NCBI GenBank assembly: GCA_024762925.1
Contig: JANTGM010000041.1
Coordinates: 1 to 46,506 of the forward strand
DNA length: 46,506 nucleotides
From: Kofleriaceae bacterium
GTDB taxonomy: Bacteria > Myxococcota_A > Polyangia > Haliangiales > Haliangiaceae
Reading direction: 5' to 3'
Both the position numbers and the translations under genes were made by a program. Positions 25,325 to 33,892 of the stretch are shown here, piece after piece; position 1 is the stretch's first letter; every line of letters begins with the position of its first letter. The notes below the pieces were generated by a model, which was not told the origin of the DNA, did no database searches, and was given only the letters and a program-made list of their open reading frames with translations.

Positions 25325-25870
25325 AGGGTTCCTTGCGATTGAGGGTTGAAAGTTCGGTTTGCTAACGACTAGTCGCCAACTGCCATCGCAAGCCCAATGC
25401 CATAAGTAAGTGCTTGATACTATTGGAGAATGTCCGGTTTCCCTCATCGGCGAACGGACATTGGGGCCGAAGTGGGGACACTCCCGGACAGGCGCCGAGT
25501 TCGGAGCAAAAACGGTGACGAGTGCAGCTTCCAAGGCTATTGGAGTTGCCTCTCGCCATCAGAATTTTGGGGCGGTTATCCCCCGCCCATGACCTGCTTG
25601 TCAGACTTGTTCTCAACCAGTTAGCAGGTCTGAATCCCGCTCGTCTGTGTATGTGCATGGATCCCATACACAATCTTGAACTGCGGCAGTTTGGATGTAG
25701 AGAGGCACGGATGTTGCGTAGCGTCATCGTGTGTCGAATGTTGACCCAACGTCGCAATCTCGTTACACGTCTCCTCGTTTGTAACTAAATGCGATTCGGT
25801 CTCAGCGGCCCTTACCTTTACCTACGCCGCCAATTCTTCATCGTCACTTAAGACTGGACTAAATACTCGA
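25325..25870. other. Intergenic region, no confident gene
   Basis: About 546 bp between divergent genes. No open frame shows convincing coding character on either strand. Two potential hairpins lie close together: GGGCGG/CCGCCC (25570-25575 with 25583-25588) and GACCTGCT/AGCAGGTC (25591-25598 with 25623-25630). They could belong to an untranslated leader or a decayed element upstream of kdsD. Confidence 0.5.
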
Positions 25871-26860
25871 ATGCCTCCATCAACGCTTCACCGACTACCC
25901 CGCCGGCGCCGCTCCACACACACATCCTTTGTGGTGGCCGAGGCCCGCAATGTCTTCCGGCATCAAGCGATGGCAATCGAAGCCCTTGCCGAACGCATCG
26001 ACCAAGGGTACGCAGAAGCTGTTGAAGTGCTCTTCACGACCGTCGGCAAAGTAGTCATTCTCGGCGTTGGCAAGTCGGGGCTCATTGGTCGCAAAATCGC
26101 CGCTACGTTAGCTTCCACAGGCACCCCCAGCTTTTTCGTTCAGGCGGGCGAGGCCTACCACGGCGACCTTGGCATGATTAGCCAAGGTGATAGCGTTGTC
26201 CTTATTTCCCAGTCGGGCGAAACCGACGAGGTCATCCGTCTCATGCCCCACCTTCGCCGCCTCGGTGTGCCAATGGTAGGGCTCACGGGCGTTCTCGATT
26301 CCACCTTGGCCTCTGGTGTCGATGTGGCTCTCGATGTCTCGGTCGAACGTGAGGCCTGCCCAAACAACCTCGCGCCAACCAACTCAACCTTAGCTGCGCT
26401 CGCGATGGGGGATGCTTTGGCAGTGTCATTGATTCAAAGGCGCCAGTTTGGGCCGAGCGAGTTTGCCCAGTTTCACCCTGGTGGCAGCCTTGGAAGGCAA
26501 CTTCTCACCGTCAAAGAGGCGATGCGCTGTGATGATCTACCGGTGGTCTCTCCAAGCGATAGCGTCGGCGACTCACTGATGATCATGAGCAAAGGCCGTC
26601 TTGGACTTGTCTTGGTCATGAAAGAAGGCCGGCTGCTCGGCTTAATCACTGATGGCGACCTGCGGCGTGGAATGCAGAACTACCCCGACATGCTCACGCG
26701 CCCCGCCAGCGACATCATGACCACAAGCCCGGTGACGATCCCTGACACCACGCTCCTGGTCGACGCACATCGTCGAATGCAGCAAATGAAGCTCAAAGCT
26801 TTTGTCGTCGTTGACTCTGATGGGCAAGTCTCTGGTGTCGTCGAAGTTTTCGAAGAGTAG
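25871..26860 (+). CDS. kdsD: Arabinose-5-phosphate isomerase (KdsD/KpsF)
   Basis: A 329-residue protein with a SIS domain (about 35-175; ILGVGKSGLIGRKIAATLASTG, then the SQSGET substrate loop and APTNST) followed by two CBS domains (about 205-329; LLGLITDGDLRR, SGVVEVFEE). It converts ribulose-5-phosphate to arabinose-5-phosphate, the first committed step to KDO. The length matches KpsF/KdsD. A basic N-terminal extension of about 17 residues precedes the conserved part. It heads the KDO/capsule block; kdsA follows after 48 bp. Confidence 0.95.
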   Translation: MPPSTLHRLPRRRRSTHTSFVVAEARNVFRHQAMAIEALAERIDQGYAEAVEVLFTTVGKVVILGVGKSGLIGRKIAATLASTGTPSFFVQAGEAYHGDLGMISQGDSVVLISQSGETDEVIRLMPHLRRLGVPMVGLTGVLDSTLASGVDVALDVSVEREACPNNLAPTNSTLAALAMGDALAVSLIQRRQFGPSEFAQFHPGGSLGRQLLTVKEAMRCDDLPVVSPSDSVGDSLMIMSKGRLGLVLVMKEGRLLGLITDGDLRRGMQNYPDMLTRPASDIMTTSPVTIPDTTLLVDAHRRMQQMKLKAFVVVDSDGQVSGVVEVFEE

Positions 26861-26896
26861 GTAGCATCAGGCGCCCGCCGTCGAAACGCGCTGCGG

Positions 26897-26902
26897 TAGA
26901 GT
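26897..26902 (+). promoter_or_regulatory. Putative -10 immediately upstream of kdsA
   Basis: TAGAGT (TAnnnT) ends 6 nt before the kdsA ATG, the spacing typical of leaderless transcripts. No Shine-Dalgarno sequence is visible before this ATG. It could give kdsA-kdsC expression independent of kdsD. Confidence 0.28.
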
Positions 26903-26908
26903 CACGCC

Positions 26909-27742
26909 ATGAAACTCGCGGGCTTTGAGGTTGGCAATCGGTTGCCGTTATTTGTGATCGCTGGACCCTGTGTGATCGAGAGCGAGGGGATGATCATGCG
27001 CACGGCTGAGGCTCTCAAGAGCATCACCAGCTCGCTCGGCATTCCATACATCTTTAAGGCGAGCTTCGATAAGGCCAATCGAACATCGGCCAATGCCAAG
27101 CGCGGCCCAGGGCTTGCCGAAGGACTGCGCATTCTCGAGAAGGTAAAGGCTGAGCTCGAGCTGCCCGTTCTCACCGACGTGCACGAGAATACGCCTGTCG
27201 ATCAGGTCGCCTCCGTTGTCGATGTTCTGCAGACGCCTGCGTTCTTAGTGCGGCAGACCGATTTTATACAACGCGTGGCTCGAGCGGGAAGGCCCATCAA
27301 CATCAAGAAAGGGCAGTTTCTGGCACCGTGGGATATGGCACCAGTTGTTGAAAAGTGCCGTGCTGTTGGAAACAACGACATCATGCTTTGCGAGCGCGGA
27401 GCCTCATTTGGCTACAACACCTTGGTTTCAGATATGCGCGGATTGCCAGTGATGCGGGATACTGGGTGTCCTGTAGTCTTTGACGCAACCCACTCGGTTC
27501 AACAGCCAGGCGGGCAAGGCACTTCAACCGGTGGGCAACGCAAGATGGTTCCGGTGCTTGCCAGAGCAGCGGTGGCCACAGGAGTCGCTGGCGTGTTTAT
27601 GGAGGTACACCCCGATCCAGACAACGCTTGGAGCGACGGGCCGAACCAGTGGCCGCTTGAGCGAGCAGAAAAACTCTTAAGCATGCTAAAGCGACTTGAC
27701 GAGGTCGCAAAATCCGAAAGCTACCAAGAGGACGAACTATGA
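26909..27742 (+). CDS. kdsA: 3-deoxy-D-manno-octulosonate 8-phosphate synthase
   Basis: A 277-residue enzyme condensing phosphoenolpyruvate with arabinose-5-phosphate. Family blocks are [62 protein letters not shown] and [19 protein letters not shown]. Cys21 in AGPC is the fourth metal ligand position, so this is the metal-dependent (Aquifex-type) class rather than the metal-free E. coli class, which has Asn there. The stop overlaps kdsC (ATGA, 27739-27742). Confidence 0.97.
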   Translation: MKLAGFEVGNRLPLFVIAGPCVIESEGMIMRTAEALKSITSSLGIPYIFKASFDKANRTSANAKRGPGLAEGLRILEKVKAELELPVLTDVHENTPVDQVASVVDVLQTPAFLVRQTDFIQRVARAGRPINIKKGQFLAPWDMAPVVEKCRAVGNNDIMLCERGASFGYNTLVSDMRGLPVMRDTGCPVVFDATHSVQQPGGQGTSTGGQRKMVPVLARAAVATGVAGVFMEVHPDPDNAWSDGPNQWPLERAEKLLSMLKRLDEVAKSESYQEDEL

Positions 27743-28266
27743 GTGATCTGGCTGCAAAGCTAAAGCGCATTCGACTTCTCGTTTGCGATGTGGACGGCGT
27801 TCTGACAGACGGTCGGCTCACCTATGGTGACGGCGGCGAAGCAACGAAGACCTTTCACGTCCGTGATGGCATGGGACTGCGCATGTTGATGGACAATGGC
27901 ATCGAGGTTGCGATCATCACAGCGCGATCGGGAGCTGCCGTCGCTAAGAGAATGTCTGATCTGAAGATCGAGAACGTTGCTCAGGGGCGCGGTGACAAAG
28001 GCAAGGCTCTGCAAGAGATTCTCGACAAACTCGACATTTCGGCTGACGACGCTGCATATATTGGTGATGACATCATCGACATTCCCGCGCTCCGTCTCGC
28101 CGGGCTCGGTGTAACCGTCGCTGACGGGCACAAGGCAGTGCAAGAGGTGGCTGATATCGTCACCAGCCGCGGAGGTGGCCAAGGTGCTGTTCGTGAGCTC
28201 TGTGATGCCATTGTAGATGCGCAGGTGGGGCTTGACGTGGCAATAGCTGCCGTTCTTGACAAGTAG
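27739..28266 (+). CDS. kdsC: KDO-8-phosphate phosphatase
   Basis: A 175-residue HAD-family C0-type phosphatase. The nucleophile motif DVDGVLTDG is at 17-25, followed by [19 protein letters not shown] (motif II) and [12 protein letters not shown] (motif IV), with the family's [16 protein letters not shown] tail. It removes phosphate from KDO-8-P made by KdsA. It is translationally coupled to kdsA and 5 bp before the next start. Confidence 0.96.
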   Translation: MSDLAAKLKRIRLLVCDVDGVLTDGRLTYGDGGEATKTFHVRDGMGLRMLMDNGIEVAIITARSGAAVAKRMSDLKIENVAQGRGDKGKALQEILDKLDISADDAAYIGDDIIDIPALRLAGLGVTVADGHKAVQEVADIVTSRGGGQGAVRELCDAIVDAQVGLDVAIAAVLDK

Positions 28267-28271
28267 TACTG

Positions 28272-30233
28272 GTGCCCAACTCAGACAAACTCGCAGGATT
28301 CACGGCATCGGTCGATGCCCGTGACTCTGTCAGCGTTCTGCGAGTGTTATCGGCGCTGCGTGCAGCACGGAGCACCATACTTAGCGAAGACAAGATGCTC
28401 TTTCTCAAGTGCGCTGGTGGCACTTGCCCCAAGGACATCGGCGCACTGCTCGCCGAGTGGGACTATCAGAGTATCGCCAAAATACCCGCTAGCAAGACCC
28501 TGTGCTTCGCCAGCGCAGGCGTCGTGGAACGCTATGGCGAGGACCCTGGCCAATCAATACGGGAGAAGGTCGCCGCCATTCGCAAGGGGGGGATCGTGAG
28601 CGCCCTGCCAAGGCTTAAGCGAGCGAGGAATCTTGCCCTCGACCTGCGTGGCCTGCGCCCCAAGGTGCTTCGTGGAAGAAAGCTTAACAAACTCCTTGAA
28701 AAACCAGAGAAGTTCTTAGAGGACTCTTCCTTGGGACTGCTCTCAGGTGCTGGTCTGAGAGCCTACCAGACGATTGCATCACTGCCCTGGCCCTCGGCAA
28801 AATCCCGAATCCCGAGCAGCGACGGTCTGGCTCGGCGCTCTGTGGTTCTATTCTTGGGTGAGCAGCAGACATCGGACTACGCGGCGTTAGCACGGTTTTC
28901 GAAAGCCCTTGACGCAGACACCGAACTCCTCGTTGTGCTTTGGGCAGAATCCTCTACAAGCCTCTCGCACATTCTTGGCGCGATTCAGTGCCCACAGGCG
29001 AGAATCTTTGTCTTACCCAATTGTGATTCGCGCCATGCGCTCGCCTACGTGCTTGCACGATGCCTTGGGGGGCAGGTCGCGGTAGCAAAGCAAACGGTGC
29101 CTCCACGGTCACTTAGCGGAGCGTTTCACTCCATTGATGAGAACACAGAGTTCGTTGTCGAGTATACAGAGTTTTTCTTAGCACCAAATGTAGTCTGGCT
29201 TAGCACCGTTGCCAAGCGTGGCACCGCCGCCAGCGAGCATGCAGGTCTCGCAGCTTGGCTTGACACTCTCGGTCCCGGACCCACCTCCCAGGTTGTTCCG
29301 CAGCTTGAGGGAGTCACCGACTATTGGTGCTACAGCTCCGTGCCTATGTCGAGACCGTTTGGCGACACGCGTGAGCTCAGTGAAATTCCAACGTGCTTTG
29401 AACGCAAGCCTGCATGGGTGCGCAGAGGCGAAACGCAAGCAGAGGATGCGTCACCACTCATCTCGGTCGTGATGACTGTCTACAATGCCGAGAAAACCGT
29501 TGAGGCCGCGTTGGATTCGATTCTGCAGCAGACCCACTCGAAGCTCGAAGTGTTTGTCGTCGATGATTGTAGCACTGACCGTTCACTGGCCATCCTCCAG
29601 AAGAAGGCCGCCGAAGACTCGCGAGTTCGCGTGCTACAAACGCCACGCAACGTGGGGACCTACTTTGCAAAGAACGTCGGCCTTCGCTTTGCCCGCGGTG
29701 CTTTTGTGGCGTTTCAAGACTCCGACGATGTCTCCGCTCTTCACCGCTTGGAACTGCAAGCAAGTGCGTTGATCTCCGAGCCGGCAGACGTTGGCAACTT
29801 CACTCGGTATCAACGCCTTTCGGAGTTGGGTGACGCAGTGTGGTTCGACCAAGCTCCACACAGGCCGGGCTACATCACGCTCATGTTGCGTCGGGCCGAG
29901 GCACTGCGGCTCGTGGGCTATTTTGATTCGGTTCGAGTTGCGGCCGATACGGAGTATTTCGACAGGCTCCATGTCGTGACGGGAAGCGAAGTTCGTCTCT
30001 TGCCCGTCGTTGCGTATCACGCGCGTCACGCAGAGGGCTCGTTGACAACATCTGGTCCACACGCATTCACCACCAATGCCGAGGGAGCTGCGGTCATGCC
30101 CGCTTCCCGCCGCGCATATCGGGCTTCTGCGAGGCAATGGCACGAAGAGATTTTCAATGGTGAGAGCTCGTCGCTGATGCCGTTTCCAGCGTCAACGCGC
30201 CCGTTTCCAGCCCCAGAGGCAATGCAGCCATGA
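28272..30233 (+). CDS. Two-part glycosyltransferase with GT2 C-terminal domain
   Basis: A 653-residue protein with a GTG start 5 bp after kdsC. The C-terminal part (about 396-600) is a GT2 (GT-A) transferase: ISVVMTVYNAEKTVEAALDSILQQ, VVDDCSTD (431-432), and QDSDD as the metal-binding DxD (482-486). The N-terminal 390 residues are not a known GT. At 136-154 they hold RKL-x-KL-x3-P-x2-F-x2-D-x2-L, a basic motif I associate with capsule-synthesis transferases and which recurs in the small protein at 37315. No membrane segment, so probably peripheral at the inner membrane. It likely adds a sugar to the capsule repeat or linker. Confidence 0.85.
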   Translation: MPNSDKLAGFTASVDARDSVSVLRVLSALRAARSTILSEDKMLFLKCAGGTCPKDIGALLAEWDYQSIAKIPASKTLCFASAGVVERYGEDPGQSIREKVAAIRKGGIVSALPRLKRARNLALDLRGLRPKVLRGRKLNKLLEKPEKFLEDSSLGLLSGAGLRAYQTIASLPWPSAKSRIPSSDGLARRSVVLFLGEQQTSDYAALARFSKALDADTELLVVLWAESSTSLSHILGAIQCPQARIFVLPNCDSRHALAYVLARCLGGQVAVAKQTVPPRSLSGAFHSIDENTEFVVEYTEFFLAPNVVWLSTVAKRGTAASEHAGLAAWLDTLGPGPTSQVVPQLEGVTDYWCYSSVPMSRPFGDTRELSEIPTCFERKPAWVRRGETQAEDASPLISVVMTVYNAEKTVEAALDSILQQTHSKLEVFVVDDCSTDRSLAILQKKAAEDSRVRVLQTPRNVGTYFAKNVGLRFARGAFVAFQDSDDVSALHRLELQASALISEPADVGNFTRYQRLSELGDAVWFDQAPHRPGYITLMLRRAEALRLVGYFDSVRVAADTEYFDRLHVVTGSEVRLLPVVAYHARHAEGSLTTSGPHAFTTNAEGAAVMPASRRAYRASARQWHEEIFNGESSSLMPFPASTRPFPAPEAMQP

Positions 30234-30994
30234 CGAAACCGCAAGAAGCGACCTCGGCCATCGCCCCATCAACCAGCATCGCTTTTCAGCGGTCTCTTCG
30301 AGGCTCACTTCTCCTACTTCTTCTGATTTCGGTTGCAAGTTGTGATGATGACCCAAGCGAGTGTCGAACCTACGCTTCAGCTCAGGTTGGAGTGGGCTTT
30401 GACTACGAGTATGAAGCTGTCTGGGACCATGACCAGAACACAATGCGCTGGGATGAAAATCGCAATGCCGATTGGTGGAGTGGAACGATGGAGTACGCCG
30501 ACGAGTCCGCTTTTGTCGAAGAAGGACGACTGCTCGGAGATTCGCGGCTCGTGCACGCAACCGTTGTTGCCGAGATTGGTGGTATCCGACATGAGGATGA
30601 CTATCGCTACGATACCGATGGACGGTTGGTGGAGATTTCGCGGAATACCCAAGACGTTGTTGCAAGCACCGAGGTTACTGTATTTGATGCTCACGCGGCT
30701 GACGGGCGTGTACTGCATGGGATTCACAACTACTCCGAGGAAGACAACGAGTGCAACGGGCGCATGATCGACATCGAATACGACGATGTGGCTCGAACCA
30801 GGACTGAGAGTATTTCTGAAGGCCTGAGCGATGAGGGAACTCCGTGTGGAACTCGAAGAGTCTCAAGAGAGCACTTTGATGCAGACTTGATCGTGATCGA
30901 GCGATCGCTGTGGAACGATCGAGATCCAATGCGGGCGCCCGATGTAACTCGCATGTTTGAGAATTCCCGAACCGCGCGCGTGTGCGTCGACTAA
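30230..30994 (+). CDS. Lipoprotein with YD-repeat-like strands
   Basis: A 254-residue protein with its start overlapping the GT2 stop (ATGA). A long leader leads to a lipobox at Cys38 (SVASC). The mature part is beta-rich and aromatic, with at least one good YD-repeat-type unit (YRYDTDGRLVEI, 125-136) and weaker ones before and after, plus four cysteines. YD repeats occur in Rhs and wall-associated proteins and often bind carbohydrate. Its place inside the KDO operon suggests an envelope role, but nothing specific can be said. Confidence 0.75.
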   Translation: MTKPQEATSAIAPSTSIAFQRSLRGSLLLLLLISVASCDDDPSECRTYASAQVGVGFDYEYEAVWDHDQNTMRWDENRNADWWSGTMEYADESAFVEEGRLLGDSRLVHATVVAEIGGIRHEDDYRYDTDGRLVEISRNTQDVVASTEVTVFDAHAADGRVLHGIHNYSEEDNECNGRMIDIEYDDVARTRTESISEGLSDEGTPCGTRRVSREHFDADLIVIERSLWNDRDPMRAPDVTRMFENSRTARVCVD

Positions 30995-31036
30995 CAAGGC
31001 CTCGCCAATGACAATCGCCCAGGAAACCAATTCGTA

Positions 31037-31813
31037 GTGTCGCAAGAAGCAGGTTTTAACGTCATCATTCCATCGCGCTTTGCGGCTTCGCGCCTGCCCG
31101 GAAAGCCGCTCAAGTCGATTGTTGGGCGCAGCATGATTGCCAGGGTCTGGGACATAGCAGTCTCATCTGGAGCCGATGAGGTGATCGTTGCGACCGACGA
31201 TGCTCGGATCGTTGATGAGGTAGTCGCATGCGGAGGCAAGGCCATGCTCACTCGGCACGATCATGCGTCGGGCACAGACCGACTCGCTGAGGTTGTCGAG
31301 AGCTTGGCGTGGCCCGATGAGACCGTGGTGGTGAACCTGCAAGGAGATGAACCGTGCATTCCCGTCGAACTTATTCGCGACGTTGCGGGCGCCTTGCGAG
31401 CAAATACCAACGCAGGGATCGCAACAATGGCGACTCCTATCTCAACGACTGAAGAACTCTTCAACGACAATGCGGTCAAGGTTGTAGTCGATGAGCAGAG
31501 CCTGGCGTCCTATTTCAGTCGCTCGCCGATTCCATGGGTTCGTGGAGTCTTTCATCCAGGGCAGATTCCTCAGCACTTGCCACCGGAGTTTCGCTTCTTG
31601 CGGCACATTGGCATGTATGCCTACCGAGCTGGTGTCTTGGGTGAATTGGCCCGCCAGCCGCAGACCCACAACGAAATCGCCGAGTCACTAGAGCAACTGC
31701 GCGCGATGGCGTTGGGCATAGCGATTCATGTGACGATCATCGATGAGCCACCTCCTCCCGGGGTTGATACGGCGGCTGATCTCGAACGCGCGTGTACGTA
31801 TTATTCGGAGTAG
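31037..31813 (+). CDS. kdsB: CMP-KDO synthetase
   Basis: A 258-residue cytidylyltransferase with a GTG start after AGGAAA. Signatures are IIPSRFAASRLPGKPL (nucleotide loop), VATDD, LTRHDHASGTDRLAEV, VVNLQGDEP (the Asp/Glu metal site), RSPIPW and HIGMYAYR. It activates KDO to CMP-KDO, the donor used by KpsC, KpsS and lipid A KDO transferases. It is equivalent to KpsU in E. coli group 2 loci, where it also precedes kpsC. Confidence 0.96.
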   Translation: MSQEAGFNVIIPSRFAASRLPGKPLKSIVGRSMIARVWDIAVSSGADEVIVATDDARIVDEVVACGGKAMLTRHDHASGTDRLAEVVESLAWPDETVVVNLQGDEPCIPVELIRDVAGALRANTNAGIATMATPISTTEELFNDNAVKVVVDEQSLASYFSRSPIPWVRGVFHPGQIPQHLPPEFRFLRHIGMYAYRAGVLGELARQPQTHNEIAESLEQLRAMALGIAIHVTIIDEPPPPGVDTAADLERACTYYSE

Positions 31814-31819
31814 AGTGAA

Positions 31820-33892
31820 TTGAATCGTGTAGCAACGTTTTCCCGTGGCATTGCCAACTCGAAGCACGGGCCAGCTCTCATCGGCTGTCAAGAGTTGGTC
31901 TATTGGCCGCTAAGCGCATCGGGAATCGACGCCGTGGTTGGGTGGGGTCACAAGGGCAACACAATGATCGCCATTGAGTTTGCTCACAAGCACGGCCTGC
32001 CCTATTGGAGACTGGAGGATGGGTTTCTGCGAAGCGTTGGGTTGGGAGTTGAGGGGGATACCGCGCTCTCGATGGTCATGGACGACCAAGGTATGTACTA
32101 CGACGCTAGACGCCCATCGAGATTGGAGACTCTTCTTCTCACCGCACCGCTCGAGGACGCCGCTCTCTTGCAGCGAGCGAGGGCTGCCATTGCCGAAATC
32201 GTCGACAACGGCCTCTCCAAGTACAACAACTCTCCCACCGAGATGTTTGAGCTTCCCGACAGCAAGGGCAAGCCTCGTGTGCTCGTCGTCGATCAAACCG
32301 CAGGCGACTTGAGTGTCGCTTGTGGCCTTGGGCGACGCGACACGTTCTCTCAAATGCTTGCGGCCGCTCATAGGGAAAACCCTGAAGCCGAGATTCTTAT
32401 AAAGACACACCCCGATGTCGTATCCGGAAAGAAACAGGGCTATTTGGGAGCGCTTGAGACTCGTGCCCGGCAACGGATCATCAGTGATGCGTGCAACCCT
32501 ATCGAGCTCTTAAAGCACGTAGACAAAGTCTACGTTGTGACCTCACAGCTTGGCTTCGAGGCGCTCTTGGTTGGAACACCCGTATCCTGTTTTGGCGCTC
32601 CTTTTTACTCGGGGTGGGGGCTCACTGATGACCGCCAACCAGTTGCAAGACGCACAGAGAGTCGAACTCTTGAGCAAGTGTTTGCGGCCGCCTACATTCT
32701 CTACAGCCGGTACGTGGATCCGGACACGGGCGAGCCCTGTGAACTTGAGCGAGTGATCGAGCATCTCGCGCTTCAGCGCCGAGAGTTCTCGCGAAACGAG
32801 GGACACATCTTCTGCTTTGGCTTCATCAAGCACTTTTGGAAGCAAAACTATGTGCGCGCCTACTTGCGATGTCCGGGGAACTCGATCGTCTTCCCATACA
32901 GCGTTGCTCACGCCGAGCGACTGGGGTTTGATCACGAGAGCAAGATGGTGGTCTGGGGCCGCCGAGCGAGAGGCGATGTGAGCGCGCTAACCGCGAAATA
33001 CGGCGTGCAGCCTTGGTGCATGGAAGATGGCTTCTTGCGCTCCGTAGGACTGGGCTCCGACATGGAAGCTCCCGCCTCGCTGGTTGTCGATCGAGAGGGC
33101 ATCTACTTTGACCCATCGGCGCCCAGTGAGCTGGAGTCGACCCTGCAAAGCACAACATTTTCCGAAGAGCTTCTCGCTCGAGCTCGCGAGCTTCGGGCCC
33201 GGCTCCTTGCCTCGGGGCTCTCGAAGTACAACGTTGGCGATGCCGAGCGCAAGCTGCCCATCGAGCCTGGATCGCGAGATGTCGTCTTGGTGCCTGGGCA
33301 GGTCGAAGATGACGCCTCGATCGAGTTGGGTTGCCGCGATGTGTCGACGAATTTGGGCCTTCTGAAGGCCGCTCGCGCAAAGCGCCCCAATGCATACATC
33401 GTCTTTAAGCCGCACCCAGATGTGTTAAGTGGCAATCGACGTGGCAATATTCCCAAAGAGCAGGCACTTATGGTCTGTGACCACGTCGAAGTGGATGCAT
33501 CTTTGGCACAATGCTTACGAGTGGCAAATGAGGTGCACGTTATGACTTCTCTGGTGGGCTTTGAGGCTCTCCTTCGCGGCTTGCCAGTTCATGCCTATGG
33601 CCAACCGTTTTACGCCGGCTGGGGGCTCACCGTGGATCGCCATCCTGTGAATCGTCGCACCCGGAGTCTCACGCTCGATGAACTGGTGGCGGGAACGTAT
33701 CTGCTATATCCGCGCTACTTGAATCGATCGACGCAGCGATTCACAACGGCGTTTCATGTGGTCGCACAACTTGAGGCTGCCCTTGCGATGAGTCCTGAGA
33801 AACTGCATGTGAGTTGGCCGCAAAGACAATTTCGCAAACTGCGCAACATCGCCAAGGCGGTTGCGGGGTCGGAGGCACGACGTGGGTCCTAA
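31820..33892 (+). CDS. kpsC: Capsule beta-KDO transferase KpsC (two modules)
   Basis: A 690-residue protein with a TTG start, 6 bp after kdsB and preceded by GGAG. Two homologous modules (about 1-330 and 335-690) each contain the W/MEDGFLRSVGLG signature, a KTHPD/KPHPD phosphate-sugar motif, a TSQLGFEALL/TSLVGFEALL strand and FYSGWGLT/FYAGWGLT. In characterised KpsC these modules are two retaining beta-KDO transferases (GT99 and GT107) that build the poly-KDO linker on phosphatidylglycerol. Both modules look intact. It acts at the cytoplasmic face of the inner membrane. Confidence 0.96.
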   Translation: MNRVATFSRGIANSKHGPALIGCQELVYWPLSASGIDAVVGWGHKGNTMIAIEFAHKHGLPYWRLEDGFLRSVGLGVEGDTALSMVMDDQGMYYDARRPSRLETLLLTAPLEDAALLQRARAAIAEIVDNGLSKYNNSPTEMFELPDSKGKPRVLVVDQTAGDLSVACGLGRRDTFSQMLAAAHRENPEAEILIKTHPDVVSGKKQGYLGALETRARQRIISDACNPIELLKHVDKVYVVTSQLGFEALLVGTPVSCFGAPFYSGWGLTDDRQPVARRTESRTLEQVFAAAYILYSRYVDPDTGEPCELERVIEHLALQRREFSRNEGHIFCFGFIKHFWKQNYVRAYLRCPGNSIVFPYSVAHAERLGFDHESKMVVWGRRARGDVSALTAKYGVQPWCMEDGFLRSVGLGSDMEAPASLVVDREGIYFDPSAPSELESTLQSTTFSEELLARARELRARLLASGLSKYNVGDAERKLPIEPGSRDVVLVPGQVEDDASIELGCRDVSTNLGLLKAARAKRPNAYIVFKPHPDVLSGNRRGNIPKEQALMVCDHVEVDASLAQCLRVANEVHVMTSLVGFEALLRGLPVHAYGQPFYAGWGLTVDRHPVNRRTRSLTLDELVAGTYLLYPRYLNRSTQRFTTAFHVVAQLEAALAMSPEKLHVSWPQRQFRKLRNIAKAVAGSEARRGS

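Noticed and set aside
25590-25648. tRNA-like stretch (GGTCTGAATCCCGC resembles a T-arm)
   Set aside because: The T-loop departs from TTCRANY, the stem has a mismatch, and no anticodon or acceptor stem can be paired into a cloverleaf.
32826-33395. A 189-residue minus-strand frame opposite kpsC
   Set aside because: It is Arg/Ala/Ser-rich low-information sequence. The second KpsC module on the plus strand explains the region.
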